Of a DNA stretch of 64,000 bases, positions 47,234 through 55,918 are shown one piece after another; position 1 is the first letter of the stretch, and each line of letters opens with the position of its first letter. Both the position numbers and the translations under genes were made by a program. Under the pieces are notes generated by a model that was not told where the DNA came from, made no database searches, and saw nothing but the letters and a program-made list of their open reading frames with translations. Source of the stretch: Streptomyces qinglanensis (GTDB taxonomy: Bacteria > Actinomycetota > Actinomycetes > Streptomycetales > Streptomycetaceae); assembly GCF_900111245.1 (NCBI RefSeq), contig NZ_FOGO01000001.1, forward strand, positions 248,001-312,000, written 5' to 3'.

Positions 47234-50200
47234 CTACTCGTGCACAAGTACGGCCTCGCTCTCAGACGGCGCGGCTCCGAAGTCGCCGAGGAAGTGCGCC
47301 TGTACCATGCCGTGCTCGGCATCGAGCGGGCGACGAAACTCAAAGCTGAACTGGCCGTTCTGCACGGTGCCTTCGACCGTCACCCGGTCCCCGATCGGAT
47401 CGATGATGCCCGATTCATCGGCCTCCTGGGCGACCACGACGATCTTTCCGTCGGGGGCACCCCCTGCTCCGTCGACGTACTCGACCGTGCCGGCGGCGTA
47501 ACTCAGGTACGCCTCGGTCACGCGGGTCGTGGTCGCCCGGCCGGAGCCGACACGGACACCCGCGCCGCCCGTCAGGGTGGGCGCGCCGCAGTCGGACGGG
47601 AACGGCCGTTCCGCCCAGCCCTCGATGCTGACCTTGTTGTCCCGCCCCCACAATGACTCGGTGATGTCGCCGTACTCCTCGGCCTCCGGGAAACCGGCCA
47701 GAGCCTCGTCGAAGACCTGGACCGGCCGGCTCCCGCCGCCCGGCACGCGCAGCCACTGGTGGTCCAGGTAGACGCGATGGAAGCGGTGTGTCTGGTGGAC
47801 CACGGCAGTGACCACGGCGGAGTCCTCGAAGGGGTTGGCCAGTTGGATGCGGGCGAGCGCGCGCGAGGACGGAGACGCCGAAGCGGAGACGAAGCGGGTG
47901 TAGTTGGATCGCGCCTCGTTGTTGTAGATGTTCGTCTCGACCACTCCGGCGACCGTCGGGTCCTGGTAGAGCCGGATGCGGACGATGATGCAGTAGTGGC
48001 CCGTGGCACTGGTCGGTGACCAGCCAGCGGTGAACTCCTGGGTGGCGTTGGGCGGGATGTCGCGAGTGTCGCTGCCCAGCGGAATCCAGGGGCCGTCCCC
48101 CACCGTGAACTCGGTGACGTAGAAGTCGACGACGACACCCTTGCAGAGCAGGTCACCGCTGTTGCGGACCTTCGCGATCACGGAGTTCGGGTTGCCGACC
48201 CAAGGCGTGTTGTACCAACGCCCGGGATCTGCCACGGACTTGGCATTACGGACCTCGATGTCGGGGCTTTGCCAGTCGGGGCCGCCGGACCACGGGCGGA
48301 TGCCCGGGTCGGGGCGCCCGTCGGAGCCGTACTCCAGCTTGACGACCGCGTTGTCGGCGGCCGTCGAGTCGACCTTGACCAGGAGCGTCGTCTGGGTCGC
48401 CGGTTCGAGGTCCTCGTAGTCGGCCGCCGTGTCCAGGATCGGGCCGTCCCCGTCCTCGTCGTTCTGGACGAATATGATCGGCGGCCGCGAGTTGGGAGTG
48501 ATGAACGCGTCCGACGTGACGTCGGTGATGACCACCCGACGGTCCGCCGGCAGGGTGTCACCGATCTGGCCCGGCTGCCGTCCGCGGTACTCGACGTAGG
48601 CGTTCCAGCCGTCGGCGCGACGGATCTCGATACCGCGTACGCGCCCGGCGGGCGGAGTGCCGAGTTCGGCGGCGTGCAGGGTGATCGAGTCATTGACGCT
48701 GGCTGCGCCGGCGAAGTTGTAGAGCTTCAGGTGAGCGGCGTCGACCCAGCCCTGGCGCATCCGGTTGGAGAGGGTGAAGTGCGGAAGGGTGTCGCGGCTG
48801 CCGGCCATCATGTCCCAGTTGCCGGTGAGCCGGCCGGTGATGTCGGGCGTGTACGACGGGAAGTTGTAGAGGTCGGGCAGCCCGAGGGTGTGCCCCAGCT
48901 CGTGGGAGAGCGTGGTGTGGACCTGGCGGCCGTCCTGCGTCGCGAAGTCGGGCGGTACGAAGATGAAACCGAAGGTCTCCTGGTCGTTGGCGACATTGGT
49001 CCCGGCCAGGAACGTCCGCGCCGAACTGGCGTGCGGCCACACGAAGCGGTTGGTCCCGGTGCCCGGCGCGTCCGGGGAGAACGGGACCATCAGCAGGACG
49101 TCGATGTTGCTGTAGTCGGCGTTGGTGAGCAGGCCGTCCGAGATCGTCCTGGTGATGATCGTCTGGACGGTCGCGCCGAGTGAGGACCAGCGGGCGTCTA
49201 TGACGGTGCCCGCAGCATCCTTCTTCTGCGCGAAGTAACTTCCCCAGCCCTCCGGCAGGGTGACCGGGCCGTAGACGCGGTTGTTGTAAGCCTGGACGGT
49301 GAGGCCGCGACCGGTGCTGGGGTTCCAGCCCGAAAGCTCCTCGTAGTAGTGGCGTGCCGAGCGGGTCTGGCCATTGAAGGTGGCGCCGTCCTGGACCTCG
49401 TCGAGGATCGCCTTGCGGGCCGCGGCAAGGCCCGGATCGGTGGCCGGGAAGGCTCCGTCCCGGGTGTTCACGAGCAGGACCAGAACTCGCCAGCGTCCGT
49501 TGTGCGCGTTCGTGCCGAGGTTCTGCGGAGTGTTCGGGCCGCCGCCCCAGTCACCGGCGGGGGGCGGGGCGCTGTCGCCCTGGAGCATCTTCGAGGGGCC
49601 GTGGTCGGGGTCGCGCCAGTGGTCGGTCACCTCAAAGGTGACACGGTCGAGCTCCACGCCGGTGGCGGTCTCGACCATGGAGACCTCGAACTCGCCGAGC
49701 AGCCCGCCCGCGATCAGCATCGGTACCTTGTGACCTTCCGGCCCTGGAGTCGTCGAGGCGTGGGAGACCAGGGCGGCGTCCGGGGCGCCGTGTACCACGA
49801 ACGACAGGTCGTCGCCGGTAAGGGCAGAGCCCGAGAGATCGTACTGGAGCGGGATCCAGGAGCCGACGAACAGCGGATCGGCCGGGGGTACGAGCCGTGG
49901 CCTGCTCTCCAAGTCGCCCAAGTCGTCAGCGACAGCGAGGCCCTCGCCGGTGACGAGGAGGAAGCGGCCGTCGTCGAGGCCGTGCATCTCGACGATACGT
50001 CCCTCGAGGCCGGGTGTGTCGGTGGCGCAGACGGTCACGCTGCCGTCGGCGAACCGGAAGGCGGAAACGCGGTCGGCGGCGGGGTGGGCGGTCAGCAGGA
50101 GCTCGCGGTCGGCGCTCACGGTCAGGTGTCCCGTGGGCAGTTGGCCCGACACGAGGCCCTGTGTGGTGCCGGTGGTGATCTTGTGCAGCCGACCTTCGCC

Positions 50201-50671
50201 CGCCGTCGTCGCTGCAGCCCACACGTCCGAGGCACTGGCGGTGACGCCGGTCAGATCCGGTACGTCCACCACGTTCCGCACCTGGCCGTCGCTGAGGCGC
50301 ACGGAGACCACGCGCGATGCCGGCCCGGCGACCGCGAGCGCGTGCCCACGACCGGTGAGTGGTGTGGTCGCTGCCATCTGACCGAGTTCGAGCGGGATTT
50401 GAACCACCCGTGTCATGCCCGCCGCCGGATCGTCGGCAGGTACGGTGACGACCGTCCCGTCCTGCAGGGCAATCAGTACGTCCTTGCGGTCGCCGCTCAG
50501 GGCGACACCGCTCGGCGGGGAGGGCAGGTCCAGGTGTCGGCTGAGCTGTCCGGCGGCCAGGTCCCAGGACGCCAGGCGCGGCAGGTCGCCCTCGACCAGC
50601 CAGACAAGGCCCCGATTGACGTCCTCGACCGCGGCTTTCGCATCGTTCAGCGAGGTGAGTTGCTTGATCAT
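47234..50671 (-). CDS. Large M6-type zinc metalloprotease with N-terminal propeller, no signal peptide
   Basis: A 1145-residue protein. Residues 1-~260 look like WD/YVTN-type propeller blades (GVALSGDRKDVLIALQDGTVVTV, SADRELLLTAHPAADRVSAFRFADGSV). The protease domain contains TLSHELGHTLGLPDLYNFP (His590, Glu591, His594) and GNWDMMAGSRDTLPHF, as in immune-inhibitor-A/M6 metallopeptidases. The C-terminal third has beta-sandwich segments. The N-terminus MIKQLTSLNDAKAAVEDVN is not a signal peptide, so export by Sec/Tat is not expected; release by lysis or a contractile injection system is possible but unproved. It lies beside an IS remnant and no partner gene is adjacent. Confidence 0.82.
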   Translation of the reverse strand: MIKQLTSLNDAKAAVEDVNRGLVWLVEGDLPRLASWDLAAGQLSRHLDLPSPPSGVALSGDRKDVLIALQDGTVVTVPADDPAAGMTRVVQIPLELGQMAATTPLTGRGHALAVAGPASRVVSVRLSDGQVRNVVDVPDLTGVTASASDVWAAATTAGEGRLHKITTGTTQGLVSGQLPTGHLTVSADRELLLTAHPAADRVSAFRFADGSVTVCATDTPGLEGRIVEMHGLDDGRFLLVTGEGLAVADDLGDLESRPRLVPPADPLFVGSWIPLQYDLSGSALTGDDLSFVVHGAPDAALVSHASTTPGPEGHKVPMLIAGGLLGEFEVSMVETATGVELDRVTFEVTDHWRDPDHGPSKMLQGDSAPPPAGDWGGGPNTPQNLGTNAHNGRWRVLVLLVNTRDGAFPATDPGLAAARKAILDEVQDGATFNGQTRSARHYYEELSGWNPSTGRGLTVQAYNNRVYGPVTLPEGWGSYFAQKKDAAGTVIDARWSSLGATVQTIITRTISDGLLTNADYSNIDVLLMVPFSPDAPGTGTNRFVWPHASSARTFLAGTNVANDQETFGFIFVPPDFATQDGRQVHTTLSHELGHTLGLPDLYNFPSYTPDITGRLTGNWDMMAGSRDTLPHFTLSNRMRQGWVDAAHLKLYNFAGAASVNDSITLHAAELGTPPAGRVRGIEIRRADGWNAYVEYRGRQPGQIGDTLPADRRVVITDVTSDAFITPNSRPPIIFVQNDEDGDGPILDTAADYEDLEPATQTTLLVKVDSTAADNAVVKLEYGSDGRPDPGIRPWSGGPDWQSPDIEVRNAKSVADPGRWYNTPWVGNPNSVIAKVRNSGDLLCKGVVVDFYVTEFTVGDGPWIPLGSDTRDIPPNATQEFTAGWSPTSATGHYCIIVRIRLYQDPTVAGVVETNIYNNEARSNYTRFVSASASPSSRALARIQLANPFEDSAVVTAVVHQTHRFHRVYLDHQWLRVPGGGSRPVQVFDEALAGFPEAEEYGDITESLWGRDNKVSIEGWAERPFPSDCGAPTLTGGAGVRVGSGRATTTRVTEAYLSYAAGTVEYVDGAGGAPDGKIVVVAQEADESGIIDPIGDRVTVEGTVQNGQFSFEFRRPLDAEHGMVQAHFLGDFGAAPSESEAVLVHE

Positions 50672-51035
50672 GGAATTCCTCAGGAGTCGTATGGTCCGAC
50701 TGCCGGGGACGCCCGATGGGGGCCCTTGCCGGTTCGATCGAGGGCTTGAGAGCTCGAATCGAGAAAGAGGATCATGCGGCAGTCAGGCCGCCGGACGAAA
50801 TCGTCGACGGAGATGCGTACGTGTGCCGTACGAGGGTGTGACGGCGCGCGACTGAGGTCCGCCAAAGGGCCTCTCGCCTTACCTCTCCCAGTACAGCACC
50901 ATCACCCGAGCGGGGCATCCCGGCCGCGATGCACGAGGCCGGTGAAGCCCGGACAGTCTGCCGTGGAGACGGCTGCCTCCCCGTCGAGGACGACCGGCGG
51001 GGCTGAGATGCGGCTGCCACCCCCGGCGCGGCACG
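50672..51035. other. Upstream region of the metalloprotease gene
   Basis: About 360 bp with no credible intact gene. Short frames exist on both strands but lack a good start site and family resemblance. The 5' part must carry the protease promoter; CTTGAGAGCTCGAATCGAG near 50741 contains partial dyads. The 3' part runs into the truncated gene that starts about 51036. Confidence 0.45.
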
Positions 51036-51293
51036 CCGGAAGGCTTCACCGCCGATCCCCGCACCCTGCACCTCCGGGCGACGGACGTCCCCGGCGCCGA
51101 CTGGACCGCGGTCCTGGGCGACCCGGCGCGGGCGGAGCGCGCCACCGCGCCGCCGACCGCGCCGGACTGCGTGTACGAGGGCACGGCACGGGACCTGTAT
51201 CTCGCCCTGTGGAACCGGCTCCCGCTCTCGGATCTGGCCCTCAGCGGTGAGGTGTCCGTGGCGCACCGCCGGCGGGAGGTGTTCCGGCCCTGA
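51036..51293 (+). pseudogene. C-terminal remnant of a mycothiol-dependent maleylpyruvate-isomerase-family protein
   Basis: In one frame ending at TGA 51291-51293 the sequence reads GFTADPRTLHLRATDVPGADW, then TVYEGTARDLYLALWNRLPL-like sequence (CVYEGTARDLYLALWNR), the pattern of the MDMPI C-terminal domain. No in-frame start codon or N-terminal DinB-like domain precedes it, so only the last ~85 codons remain. It overlaps the 3' end of the convergent MFS gene by about 50 bp. Confidence 0.6.
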
Positions 51294-52497
51294 CCCGGAC
51301 GGCGGCCCGCCTCCGCCGCATCGCACGCCGGGCGGCGACGGCCTGCGCCGCCCCGCCCACCACCCACGCGAGCGCCACCAGGAGTGCGCTGACCCACAGC
51401 GGGGCGCGGTAGCCGGGTCCGCTGCTCAGCACCAGGCCCCCGGCCCAGGGGCCCAGCGCAGCCCCGACGTTGAGCGCCGCCGTCGCGAAACCGCCCGCGA
51501 GGGAGGGTGCCTCGGCGGCGGCGTACAGCGCCTGGGAGATCAGCGTGGAGCCGACGGCGAACGACAGCGCGCCCTGGACCAGCACGAGGACGACGACCGC
51601 GTACGGGTGCCCGGCCGTCAGCCCGAACAGGGCCCACCCGACCGGAAGGACGGCGCCGCCCGCGACCAGCAGCCGCAGCGGATGCCGGTCCGCGAGGCGG
51701 CCCGCGGCGGCGGTGCCCAGGAAGGAGCCGAGGCCGAAGAGCGCCAGCAGCACCGGCACCCGGCCGTCCGCGAACCCGGTCTCCTCGGTGAGCAGCGGAG
51801 CGAGGTAGGTGAAGGAGCAGAAGGTGGCACCGTTGACCAGGGCGCCCAGCAGCAGCGTCACCAGCAGCCGCGGCCCGCGCAGGGCCCGCAGTTCCCGGCG
51901 GACACCGGTGGTCGGTGCGGCCTCCGGGTGCGCGGGCCGCGGTGCGTCCGGGCGCGCTCCGGGCAGCGAGCGGACGAGGGCCGCGAGGGCCGGTGCCGAG
52001 AGCAGCGCCACTGCCCAGAACGCCGCGCGCCACCCCCATGCCTGCCCCAGCAGGGCTCCCGCGGGCACTCCGGCGACGCAGGCGAGCGTGACCCCGCCGA
52101 GCAGTACGGAGACGGCCCGCCCCTTGGCGCCGGGCGGCACCATCGCGGCCGCGGCGGCCAACGCGACAGCGAGGAACCCGGCGTTGGCCAGCGCTCCCAC
52201 CACCCGGGTGGCGACCAAGACGGCGAAGCTCGTCGTCGACGCACCCACGACATGCGCCAGCAGGAACGTGCTCAGGAAGCACAGCAGTGCCCTGCGCCGG
52301 TCCCAGCGGCTGCCGAGGGCCGCCATCAGCGGCGCACCCACGACCATTCCGACGGCGAACGCCGAGGTCAGCGAACCGGCCGCGGCGAGAGAGACCCCCA
52401 TGTCGGCGGCGAGGTCCGGCACCAGACCGGACAGCATGAACTCCGACATCCCTTGCGCGAATACCGCCAGCGCAAGTACGTACAGCACAAAAGGCAT
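51241..52497 (-). CDS. MFS exporter of the Cml/CmlR chloramphenicol family
   Basis: A 418-residue 12-span major facilitator transporter. The N-terminus MPFVLYVLALAVFAQGMSEF and the following MLSGLVPDLAADMGVS, plus SAFAVGMVVGAPLMAALGSRWDRRRALL (motif A), match actinobacterial chloramphenicol exporters (CmlR, CmrA, Cmx). ATG at 52497 starts the conserved sequence; a TTG at 52509 is in frame but has no spacing to its Shine-Dalgarno. A 9-codon leader peptide and several hairpins lie in the ~275-nt leader, suggesting drug-inducible attenuation. The C-terminal tail is Arg/Ala-rich. Confidence 0.9.
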   Translation of the reverse strand: MPFVLYVLALAVFAQGMSEFMLSGLVPDLAADMGVSLAAAGSLTSAFAVGMVVGAPLMAALGSRWDRRRALLCFLSTFLLAHVVGASTTSFAVLVATRVVGALANAGFLAVALAAAAAMVPPGAKGRAVSVLLGGVTLACVAGVPAGALLGQAWGWRAAFWAVALLSAPALAALVRSLPGARPDAPRPAHPEAAPTTGVRRELRALRGPRLLVTLLLGALVNGATFCSFTYLAPLLTEETGFADGRVPVLLALFGLGSFLGTAAAGRLADRHPLRLLVAGGAVLPVGWALFGLTAGHPYAVVVLVLVQGALSFAVGSTLISQALYAAAEAPSLAGGFATAALNVGAALGPWAGGLVLSSGPGYRAPLWVSALLVALAWVVGGAAQAVAARRAMRRRRAAVRVRAGTPPAGGAPRTPHR

Positions 52498-52573
52498 GAC
52501 AACCCGCAATCCTCACTCGGATCGGAAAGGACGGCGGCAGGCACGCGGCACCGCGGCGGGCATGACCGAGGCA

Positions 52574-52610
52574 GCCTGAGCAGGCTTCACGGCACCTCGT
52601 GCGGAGGTGC
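52574..52610 (-). promoter_or_regulatory. Two leader hairpins before the MFS exporter
   Basis: GCCTG-AG-CAGGC at 52574-52585 and GCACCTC-N5-GAGGTGC at 52592-52610 are perfect short stems within the transcript leader, 77-113 bases upstream of the exporter ATG. Together with the upstream leader peptide and hairpin they could form alternative structures. Confidence 0.5.
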
Positions 52611-52723
52611 GCGGGTCAGGAGGGATCCGGCCCGGCCGGGCGCGTGGCGGCACTGCCGCGGAACAGCGCGGGGCACGGCGATCGGGTGGCGTTCGGCGGA
52701 CGCGGAAGCAGACGGCACGAGAC

Positions 52724-52745
52724 AGCCACCGGAGAGCCGGTGGCT
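52724..52745 (-). promoter_or_regulatory. Leader hairpin overlapping the stop of the leader peptide
   Basis: AGCCACCGG and CCGGTGGCT form a perfect 9-bp stem with a four-base loop. On the transcribed (minus) strand the 5' arm begins within the TAG stop of the leader peptide, so a ribosome stalled there would melt the stem. This is the geometry of an attenuator. Confidence 0.65.
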
Positions 52746-52773
52746 AGCGTCTGGATGCCTCGGGGCTGGACAT
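52744..52773 (-). CDS. Leader peptide MSSPEASRR upstream of the exporter
   Basis: A 9-codon open frame ending in TAG inside the hairpin at 52724-52745. TAGGGT six bases before the ATG may serve as a -10 box, giving a leaderless transcript; TGGAGC 17 bp further upstream is a weak -35. Chloramphenicol exporter genes such as cmlA are known to be controlled by a 9-codon leader peptide on which drug-bound ribosomes stall. The equal size and position here support the same kind of control; translation is unproved. Confidence 0.55.
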   Translation of the reverse strand: MSSPEASRR

Positions 52774-52918
52774 GCCTGCACCCTAACCGCACGGGGTGCC
52801 GCGCTCCACGGGATTCCCGGGCGCCGCCGCGCGGACGACGCGGCGCGGGGTACGGCAGGCGGCGCGCCTGTGCGGACGGCACGGGGACGGCGGGCGGGAG
52901 CGACCGTCCGGGCCTCGG

Positions 52919-53551
52919 TCATCCGGAGGCGGGCGCCCGGGAGTCGGCGGTACCGACGGACCGGCCGCCGCCCCCCGGACCGAGGAGCCTGGCGGTGAAG
53001 GCGGCGAGTTGGGCCCGCGCCTGCTCGCGCCCTGTCCGCTCCTGCCCCACGAGATGTTCGACGAGGTCGGCGCGGGTGGCGGCGAGCAGCACATGGGCGG
53101 CGAATCCGCCGTCGTCGAGTCCGGGCACCCGGGCGAGCAGGTCCCGGAGCGTGCGGTGCCACTTCTCGTAATGCGGCGCCTGGTAGGGGCTGTCGCTCCC
53201 GGTTCCCTCCAGGGCCAGCGCAAGGTGCCGGTTGTCGAGCTTGAAGCAGAGGACCGCGTCCAGCAGCGCGGGCACCCGCTCCAGCGGCGGGGCCGCCGGG
53301 CCGAGTGGCGGCTCCCCCTCCTCCACCGCCGTCCTGACCGGTTCGAGACGGGCTTCGAACAGCGCCCGGATCAGGCCGGTGCGGTCCCCGAAGGCCCGGA
53401 ACAGCGTCGCCTTCCCGACACCGGCCGCCTCCGCGATGTCGGCCATCGTCACGGCTTCGGGGCGCTCGCAGCCGGCGAAGAGGGCGTCGGCCGCCGCGAG
53501 CACGGCCGCCCGGTTGCGGACCGCGTCCTTGCGTGGCTTGCGTTCGGGCAT
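52919..53551 (-). CDS. TetR-family repressor
   Basis: A 210-residue regulator. The DNA-binding domain is AAVLAAADALFAGCERPEAVTMADIAEAAGVGKATLFRAFGDRTGLIRALF; the remainder is a helical ligand domain. It is divergent from a SnoaL/NmrA operon, with two palindromic operators in the 88-bp gap, one of them 22 bp from its own ATG. It therefore probably represses itself and the divergent pair. ATG at 53551 starts the conserved RKPRKDAVRNR region. Confidence 0.93.
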   Translation of the reverse strand: MPERKPRKDAVRNRAAVLAAADALFAGCERPEAVTMADIAEAAGVGKATLFRAFGDRTGLIRALFEARLEPVRTAVEEGEPPLGPAAPPLERVPALLDAVLCFKLDNRHLALALEGTGSDSPYQAPHYEKWHRTLRDLLARVPGLDDGGFAAHVLLAATRADLVEHLVGQERTGREQARAQLAAFTARLLGPGGGGRSVGTADSRAPASG

Positions 53552-53572
53552 GTGGTGACTCCGGATTGCGAA

Positions 53573-53619
53573 ACGGACCAGTGGTCCGTATCGTTTGTCG
53601 AAACGGACCTCGGGTCCGC
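53573..53619. promoter_or_regulatory. Two tandem palindromic TetR operators
   Basis: ACGGACCAGTGGTCCGT (53573-53589) is a perfect palindrome with a 3-base centre; ACGGACCTCGGGTCCGC (53603-53619) is a near-perfect copy. Centres are 30 bp apart, and each is preceded by CGAA. They fill the gap between the TetR gene and the divergent gene at 53640. Confidence 0.85.
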
Positions 53620-53639
53620 ATCGTACTGGACGGAGCCCC

Positions 53640-54071
53640 ATGCCCCCGCCTACGGCACCGGAGGACGTGTACCGTCACGGCCTGCGCCTCCTGCTCGACA
53701 AGGACATCCCGGCCTGGGTCGATCTGTGGGACCCCGACGGGGTCTTCGAGTTCCCCTTCGCACCCGACGGCTGGCCCGCGCGACTGGAGGGCAAGGCCGC
53801 GGTCGCCGACTACATGCGCGGATACCCCGACCACATCGACCTCCACGACTTCCCCCACGTGGAGATCCACCGGACCACCGTTCCGGAAACCGTCGTCGTC
53901 GAGATGCGCGGGGTGGGCCGGCTGGTGGACAGCGGCACCTCCTTCGACATGACCTACATCGCCGTGGTGACCGTGCAGAACGGGCTCTTCACCCACTACC
54001 GCGACTACTGGAACCCCCTCGTGCTGCTCCAGGAGCCCGCGAGTGACTTCACCGGAAGGAACCCCCGATGA
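53640..54071 (+). CDS. SnoaL-like nuclear-transport-factor-2 fold protein
   Basis: A 143-residue protein of the SnoaL/ketosteroid-isomerase-like fold. Typical segments are DVYRHGLRLLLDKDIPAWVDLWDPDGVFEFPFAP and a C-terminal VVTVQNGLFTHYRDYWNPL. Such proteins act as small isomerases, hydrolases or binding proteins; the activity cannot be fixed. It is the first gene of the TetR-controlled pair; its stop overlaps the next ATG (ATGA). Confidence 0.85.
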   Translation: MPPPTAPEDVYRHGLRLLLDKDIPAWVDLWDPDGVFEFPFAPDGWPARLEGKAAVADYMRGYPDHIDLHDFPHVEIHRTTVPETVVVEMRGVGRLVDSGTSFDMTYIAVVTVQNGLFTHYRDYWNPLVLLQEPASDFTGRNPR

Positions 54072-54907
54072 ACACCCCCTCCACCGTCCTCGTCATCGGG
54101 GCCACCGGTACCACCGGCCGCCGAGTCACCACCCGGCTGACCGCCGCCGGGCACCGGGTCAGGGCCGCCTCGCGCAGCGCCGGTGCCGTACCCGGCGCCG
54201 AGGCCGTCCACTTCGACTGGCACGACCCGGCGACCCACCGCGACGCCCTGCGCGGCGCGGACCGGGTCCATCTGACCCCACCGCCGGGCCATCCGGAACC
54301 GGCCGAGGTCGTCCTGCCCTTCCTCGACCGGGCCCGCAGCGCCGGGGTGCGCCGCGCGGTGCTGCTCAGTTCCTCGGCCGTCCCCGCCGGCGGACCGGCC
54401 ACGGGCCGGATCCACCAGGAACTCCCCGACTTGTTCGCGGAGTGGACGGTGCTGCGCCCCTCGTGGTTCATGCAGAACTTCACCGGCGACCATCCGCACG
54501 CACAGTCCCTCCGCGCGGACGGCACCATTCTGACGGCGACCGGTGACGGACGGGTCGGCTTCGTGGACGCCGAGGACATCGCCGCGGTCGCCGTCCACGC
54601 GCTGACCGACACCAGTTCCCCGAACACCGACCTGGTCCTCACCGGCCCGGAGGCGCTCTCCTATGACGACGTCGCCGCCGTTCTCAGCCGCGTCACCGGC
54701 CGCACCGTCACCCACCGGAAGCTCACCGGCGACCAACTGCGCGACCGACTGGCCCAGTCGCTGCCCGCTGCGTTCGCCGCGCTGCTCGCCGGGCTGGACC
54801 GGGCCATCGCCGAGGGCGCCGAGGACCGCACCACCGACACCGTGCAGCGCGTCACCGGCCGCCCGGCGGGCTCCTTCGCCGCCTTCGCCGAACGAGAGCC
54901 GGCCTGA
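54068..54907 (+). CDS. NmrA-like NAD(P)-binding oxidoreductase
   Basis: A 279-residue atypical short-chain dehydrogenase with the nucleotide motif TVLVIGATGTTGRRVTTRLTAAGHRVRAASRS and the family's VLLSSSAVP and WTVLRPSWFMQNFTGDH segments. It belongs to the NmrA/quinone-oxidoreductase-2-like group, often redox sensors or quinone reductases. It is coupled to the SnoaL-like gene and under the same TetR operators. Confidence 0.9.
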   Translation: MNTPSTVLVIGATGTTGRRVTTRLTAAGHRVRAASRSAGAVPGAEAVHFDWHDPATHRDALRGADRVHLTPPPGHPEPAEVVLPFLDRARSAGVRRAVLLSSSAVPAGGPATGRIHQELPDLFAEWTVLRPSWFMQNFTGDHPHAQSLRADGTILTATGDGRVGFVDAEDIAAVAVHALTDTSSPNTDLVLTGPEALSYDDVAAVLSRVTGRTVTHRKLTGDQLRDRLAQSLPAAFAALLAGLDRAIAEGAEDRTTDTVQRVTGRPAGSFAAFAEREPA

Positions 54908-54928
54908 TCCCTCCCGCGGCAGGAGGTG

Positions 54929-55918
54929 TCACGGGATTCCCCCGGGCATCGCCGCCGCCCCGGCGCCGACAGCGGGTTCGGGCGCGGGCACGGCGGCACC
55001 GTCCGCCGTCCTGGCCTCGGCCTCGGCTCGGGCCTCGGCGCAGGCGAGCAGCTCCAGCAGGCGCGCCGTCAGCCCGGCATCCGCGTCCAGCAGCGGGCCG
55101 CGCACCGGCCCCGCGGGCAGACCCCGCGCGTTGAGCAGCGCCTTCACCGCGACCGTACCCGGCTGCCCGGTCATCACCGCTTCCGTCAGCGGGGCGAGCG
55201 CACGATGGCGGCGGGCCGCCGACGCCCGGTCCCCCGCGTCATACGCGTCGAGCACCCCGCGGACCAGCGGAGCCGCGACGTTGGCGACCGTGCTCACGCA
55301 CCCCGCGCCGCCGATCGCCCGCAGCGGCAGCGCGAACTCGTCGCAGCCCGCGTAGTAGGCCAGCCCCGTCTCCGCCATCACCCGCGAGGACTTCAGCAGA
55401 TCGTAGGCGCAGTCCTTCACGCCCCGGATCCGCGGATGCGCCGCCAGCCGCAGCAGGGTGGCGGTGGTGAGCGCGGTCCCGGTACGGCCGGGGATGTCGT
55501 ACAGCATCATGGGCAGCCCGGTGGCGTCGGCGACGGTGCGCAGATGGTGGACCACGGCCTCCTGCGTGGGGCGCGAGTAGTACGGCGTCACCACCAGGAG
55601 GCCGTCCGCGCCGCACGCTTCGGCGTCCCGGGCGAGCGCGACCGTGCGGCGGGTGTCGCTGGAACCGACCCCCGCCACGATGCGGGCCCGGTCCCCCACC
55701 TCCGCCACCACGGCGCGTACCAGCGCGCTCTTCTCCTCGTCCGAGGTGGTCGGCGACTCCCCCGTCGTCCCGCTGAGCACGAGAGCGTCGCAGCCCCCCT
55801 CGTCCACCAGCCGCACGGCGAGCCGCCGCGCGCCCTCGATGTCCAGCTCCCCCGCCTCGTCGAAGGGGGTGACCATGGCTGCTGCGACGCGCCCGAAGGG
55901 GCCTGTGAGGATCGGCAT
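54929..55918 (-). CDS. Dihydrodipicolinate synthase-family protein (DapA-like)
   Basis: A 329-residue aldolase-fold protein. It starts MPILTGPFGRVAAAMVTPFDEAG, has LVLSGTTGESPTTSDEEK, the tyrosine motif PMMLYDIPGRTGT and the Schiff-base lysine in IRGVKDCAYD, so the DapA active site looks intact, including the threonine pair. It may be the biosynthetic 4-hydroxy-tetrahydrodipicolinate synthase or a paralogue; the isolated position, away from other lysine genes, leaves this open. The last ~25 residues are an Ala/Pro tail. It is convergent with the NmrA-like gene. Confidence 0.88.
   Translation of the reverse strand: MPILTGPFGRVAAAMVTPFDEAGELDIEGARRLAVRLVDEGGCDALVLSGTTGESPTTSDEEKSALVRAVVAEVGDRARIVAGVGSSDTRRTVALARDAEACGADGLLVVTPYYSRPTQEAVVHHLRTVADATGLPMMLYDIPGRTGTALTTATLLRLAAHPRIRGVKDCAYDLLKSSRVMAETGLAYYAGCDEFALPLRAIGGAGCVSTVANVAAPLVRGVLDAYDAGDRASAARRHRALAPLTEAVMTGQPGTVAVKALLNARGLPAGPVRGPLLDADAGLTARLLELLACAEARAEAEARTADGAAVPAPEPAVGAGAAAMPGGIP

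Noticed and set aside
50680..50865. Leftward 61-codon open frame upstream of the metalloprotease
   Set aside because: No ribosome-binding site, no family pattern, and it occupies the expected promoter region.
54929..55918. Second hydroxyproline deaminase
   Set aside because: Although DapA-family, it keeps the lysine-pathway-like TTGES loop and has no catabolic neighbours, so no such role is assigned.
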